64,000 nt of DNA from Scylla paramamosain (Eukaryota; Arthropoda; Malacostraca; Decapoda; Portunidae). Shown here piece after piece: positions 62,980-64,000 of the stretch. The position numbers and the translations under genes are program-made. Within the stretch, counting starts at the first letter, position 1; each line of letters starts with the position of its first letter. Location of the stretch: contig NC_087166.1 in the NCBI RefSeq assembly GCF_035594125.1, positions 22,170,766-22,234,765 of the forward strand. The letters run 5' to 3'. Below the pieces are notes generated by a model. It was not told the origin of the DNA and did not search any database. It saw only the letters and a program-made list of their open reading frames with translations.

Positions 62980-63652
62980 GAAGAAGAAGAAGAAGAAGAA
63001 GAAGAAGAAGAAGAAGAAGAAGAAGAAGAAGAAGAAGAAGAAGAAGAAGAAGAAGAAGAAGAAGAAGAAGAAGAAGAAGAAGAAGAAGAAGAAGAAGAAG
63101 AAGAAGAAGAAGAAGAAGAAGAAGAAGAAGAAGAAGAAGAAGAAGAAGAAGAAGAAGAAGAAGAAGAAGAAGAAGAAGAAGAAGAAGAAGAAGAAGAAGA
63201 AGAAGAAGAAGAAGAAGAAGAAGAAGAAGAAGAAGAAGAAGAAGAAGAAGAAGAAGAAGAAGAAGAAGAAGAAGAAGAAGAAGAAGAAGAAGAAGAAGAA
63301 GAAGAAGAAGAAGAAGAAGAAGAAGAAGAAGAAGAAGAAGAAGAAGAAGAAGAAGAAGAAGAAGAAGAAGAAGAAGAAGAAGAAGAAGAAGAAGAAGAAG
63401 AAGAAGAAGAAGAAGAAGAAGAAGAAGAAGAAGAAGAAGAAGAAGAAGAAGAAGAAGAAGAAGAAGAAGAAGAAGAAGAAGAAGAAGAAGAAGAAGAAGA
63501 AGAAGAAGAAGAAGAAGAAGAAGAAGAAGAAGAAGAAGAAGAAGAAGAAGAAGAAGAAGAAGAAGAAGAAGAAGAAGAAGAAGAAGAAGAAGAAGAAGAA
63601 GAAGAAGAAGAAGAAGAAGAAGAAGAAGAAGAAGAAGAAGAAGAAGAAGAAG
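62980..63652. repeat. (GAA)n microsatellite, about 224 units, uninterrupted
   Basis: About 673 bases of pure GAA on the plus strand with no visible interruption, ending in three GAT units. It is by far the longest simple repeat in the window. All six frames are open through it, giving poly-Lys, poly-Arg, poly-Glu and, on the other strand, poly-Leu, poly-Phe or poly-Ser, none of which is a gene. Confidence 0.98.
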
Positions 63653-63693
63653 ATGATGATAGAAAGTAGAAGCAGAAACTAGACGAACAGAAA

Positions 63694-63710
63694 ACACCAC
63701 CACCACCACC

Positions 63711-63775
<65 letters not shown>

Positions 63776-63776
63776 C
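63694..63776. repeat. (CCA)n-(CAA)n compound microsatellite
   Basis: A pure (CCA)n of about 32 bases passes directly into a pure (CAA)n of about 51 bases. The reverse complement, (TTG)n(TGG)n, is the same compound as at 58786-58852 and 5447-5492. Confidence 0.97.
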
Positions 63777-64000
63777 GTTTGGTTCATCCCATAACAAGGC
63801 CAGTCTTTCCTTCACCCGCCACCATCCCTGGACTCTCCCCCTCCCCCCAACCACCAAGGCAGAGACGCGGGGTGGTGGCCTGTCAGCGCCTTGCATGTTT
63901 CCTTGATTAAACGACGAGCGACTCACGTAATGCACTAACTTCACTTGCCTCGGAATAAAGAATAAAAAAAGGGACACACAACGTCAAGTCATCGGTTGCT
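63777..64000. other. Unassigned DNA at window end
   Basis: Mixed composition; no gene recognised. Confidence 0.4.

Noticed and set aside
62561..63787. A 408-codon minus-strand frame and 228-344-codon frames over the same segment
   Set aside because: Apart from the short LINE tail, they are translations of (GAA)n, (TG)n and (CCA)n and open in every frame.

Overview
This window looks like intergenic or intronic nuclear DNA from a large eukaryotic genome, most likely an arthropod and probably a decapod crustacean. Reasons: long, pure (GA/CT)n, (CA/GT)n and trinucleotide microsatellites recur every one to three kilobases; non-LTR retrotransposon remnants and small inverted-repeat elements are present; one short patch is compatible with the arthropod telomere motif CCTAA/TTAGG; no stretch has bacterial-type gene density. 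The taxon is inferred from sequence style, not from an identified gene.

I found no intact protein-coding gene. Almost every long open frame is a translation of a simple repeat (Ser-Leu, Arg-Glu, Cys-Val, Thr-His, poly-Leu, poly-Lys). The best coding signal is one 37-base candidate exon on the minus strand at 45420-45456, bounded by a strong acceptor and a GTAAGT donor. Weaker exon-like segments lie near 29.3 kb and 53.9 kb. A GC-rich island spans about 39.5-43.3 kb and holds open frames of uncertain status.

Layout: 0-1.7 kb, A-rich DNA, (GA)n and a roughly 72-base minisatellite; 1.76-3.26 kb, a decayed LINE with recognisable reverse transcriptase motifs; 4.2-6.0 kb, an inverted-repeat element, an LTR-like segment, microsatellites and a polypyrimidine tract; 7.3-10.1 kb, a long degenerate roughly 60-base tandem array invaded by four (GA)n tracts; 11-18 kb, microsatellites and a clean 61-base minisatellite at 15.6 kb; 17.8-29 kb, a succession of old tandem arrays with periods of about 75-150 bases; 29.5-32 kb, polypyrimidine DNA; 32-36 kb, dispersed repeats including a complete hAT-type MITE with its target-site duplication; 37-49 kb, more degenerate arrays, the GC-rich island and a SINE-like fragment; 49-60 kb, further arrays and very long (GTT)n; 60-64 kb, two copies of a foldback element in opposite orientation, a LINE 3' end, and an uninterrupted (GAA)n of about 670 bases.

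Two themes organise the window. First, one family of short elements bounded by TTAACCCTTTCACT-like inverted ends accounts for about eight loci. Second, at least fifteen independent degenerate tandem arrays occur, and several contain a microsatellite inside the ancestral unit, so expansion of simple repeats within older minisatellites appears recurrent. I see no operon, defence system, CRISPR array or other assembled molecular system. The hunt therefore concentrates on repeat biology and on the candidate exon.
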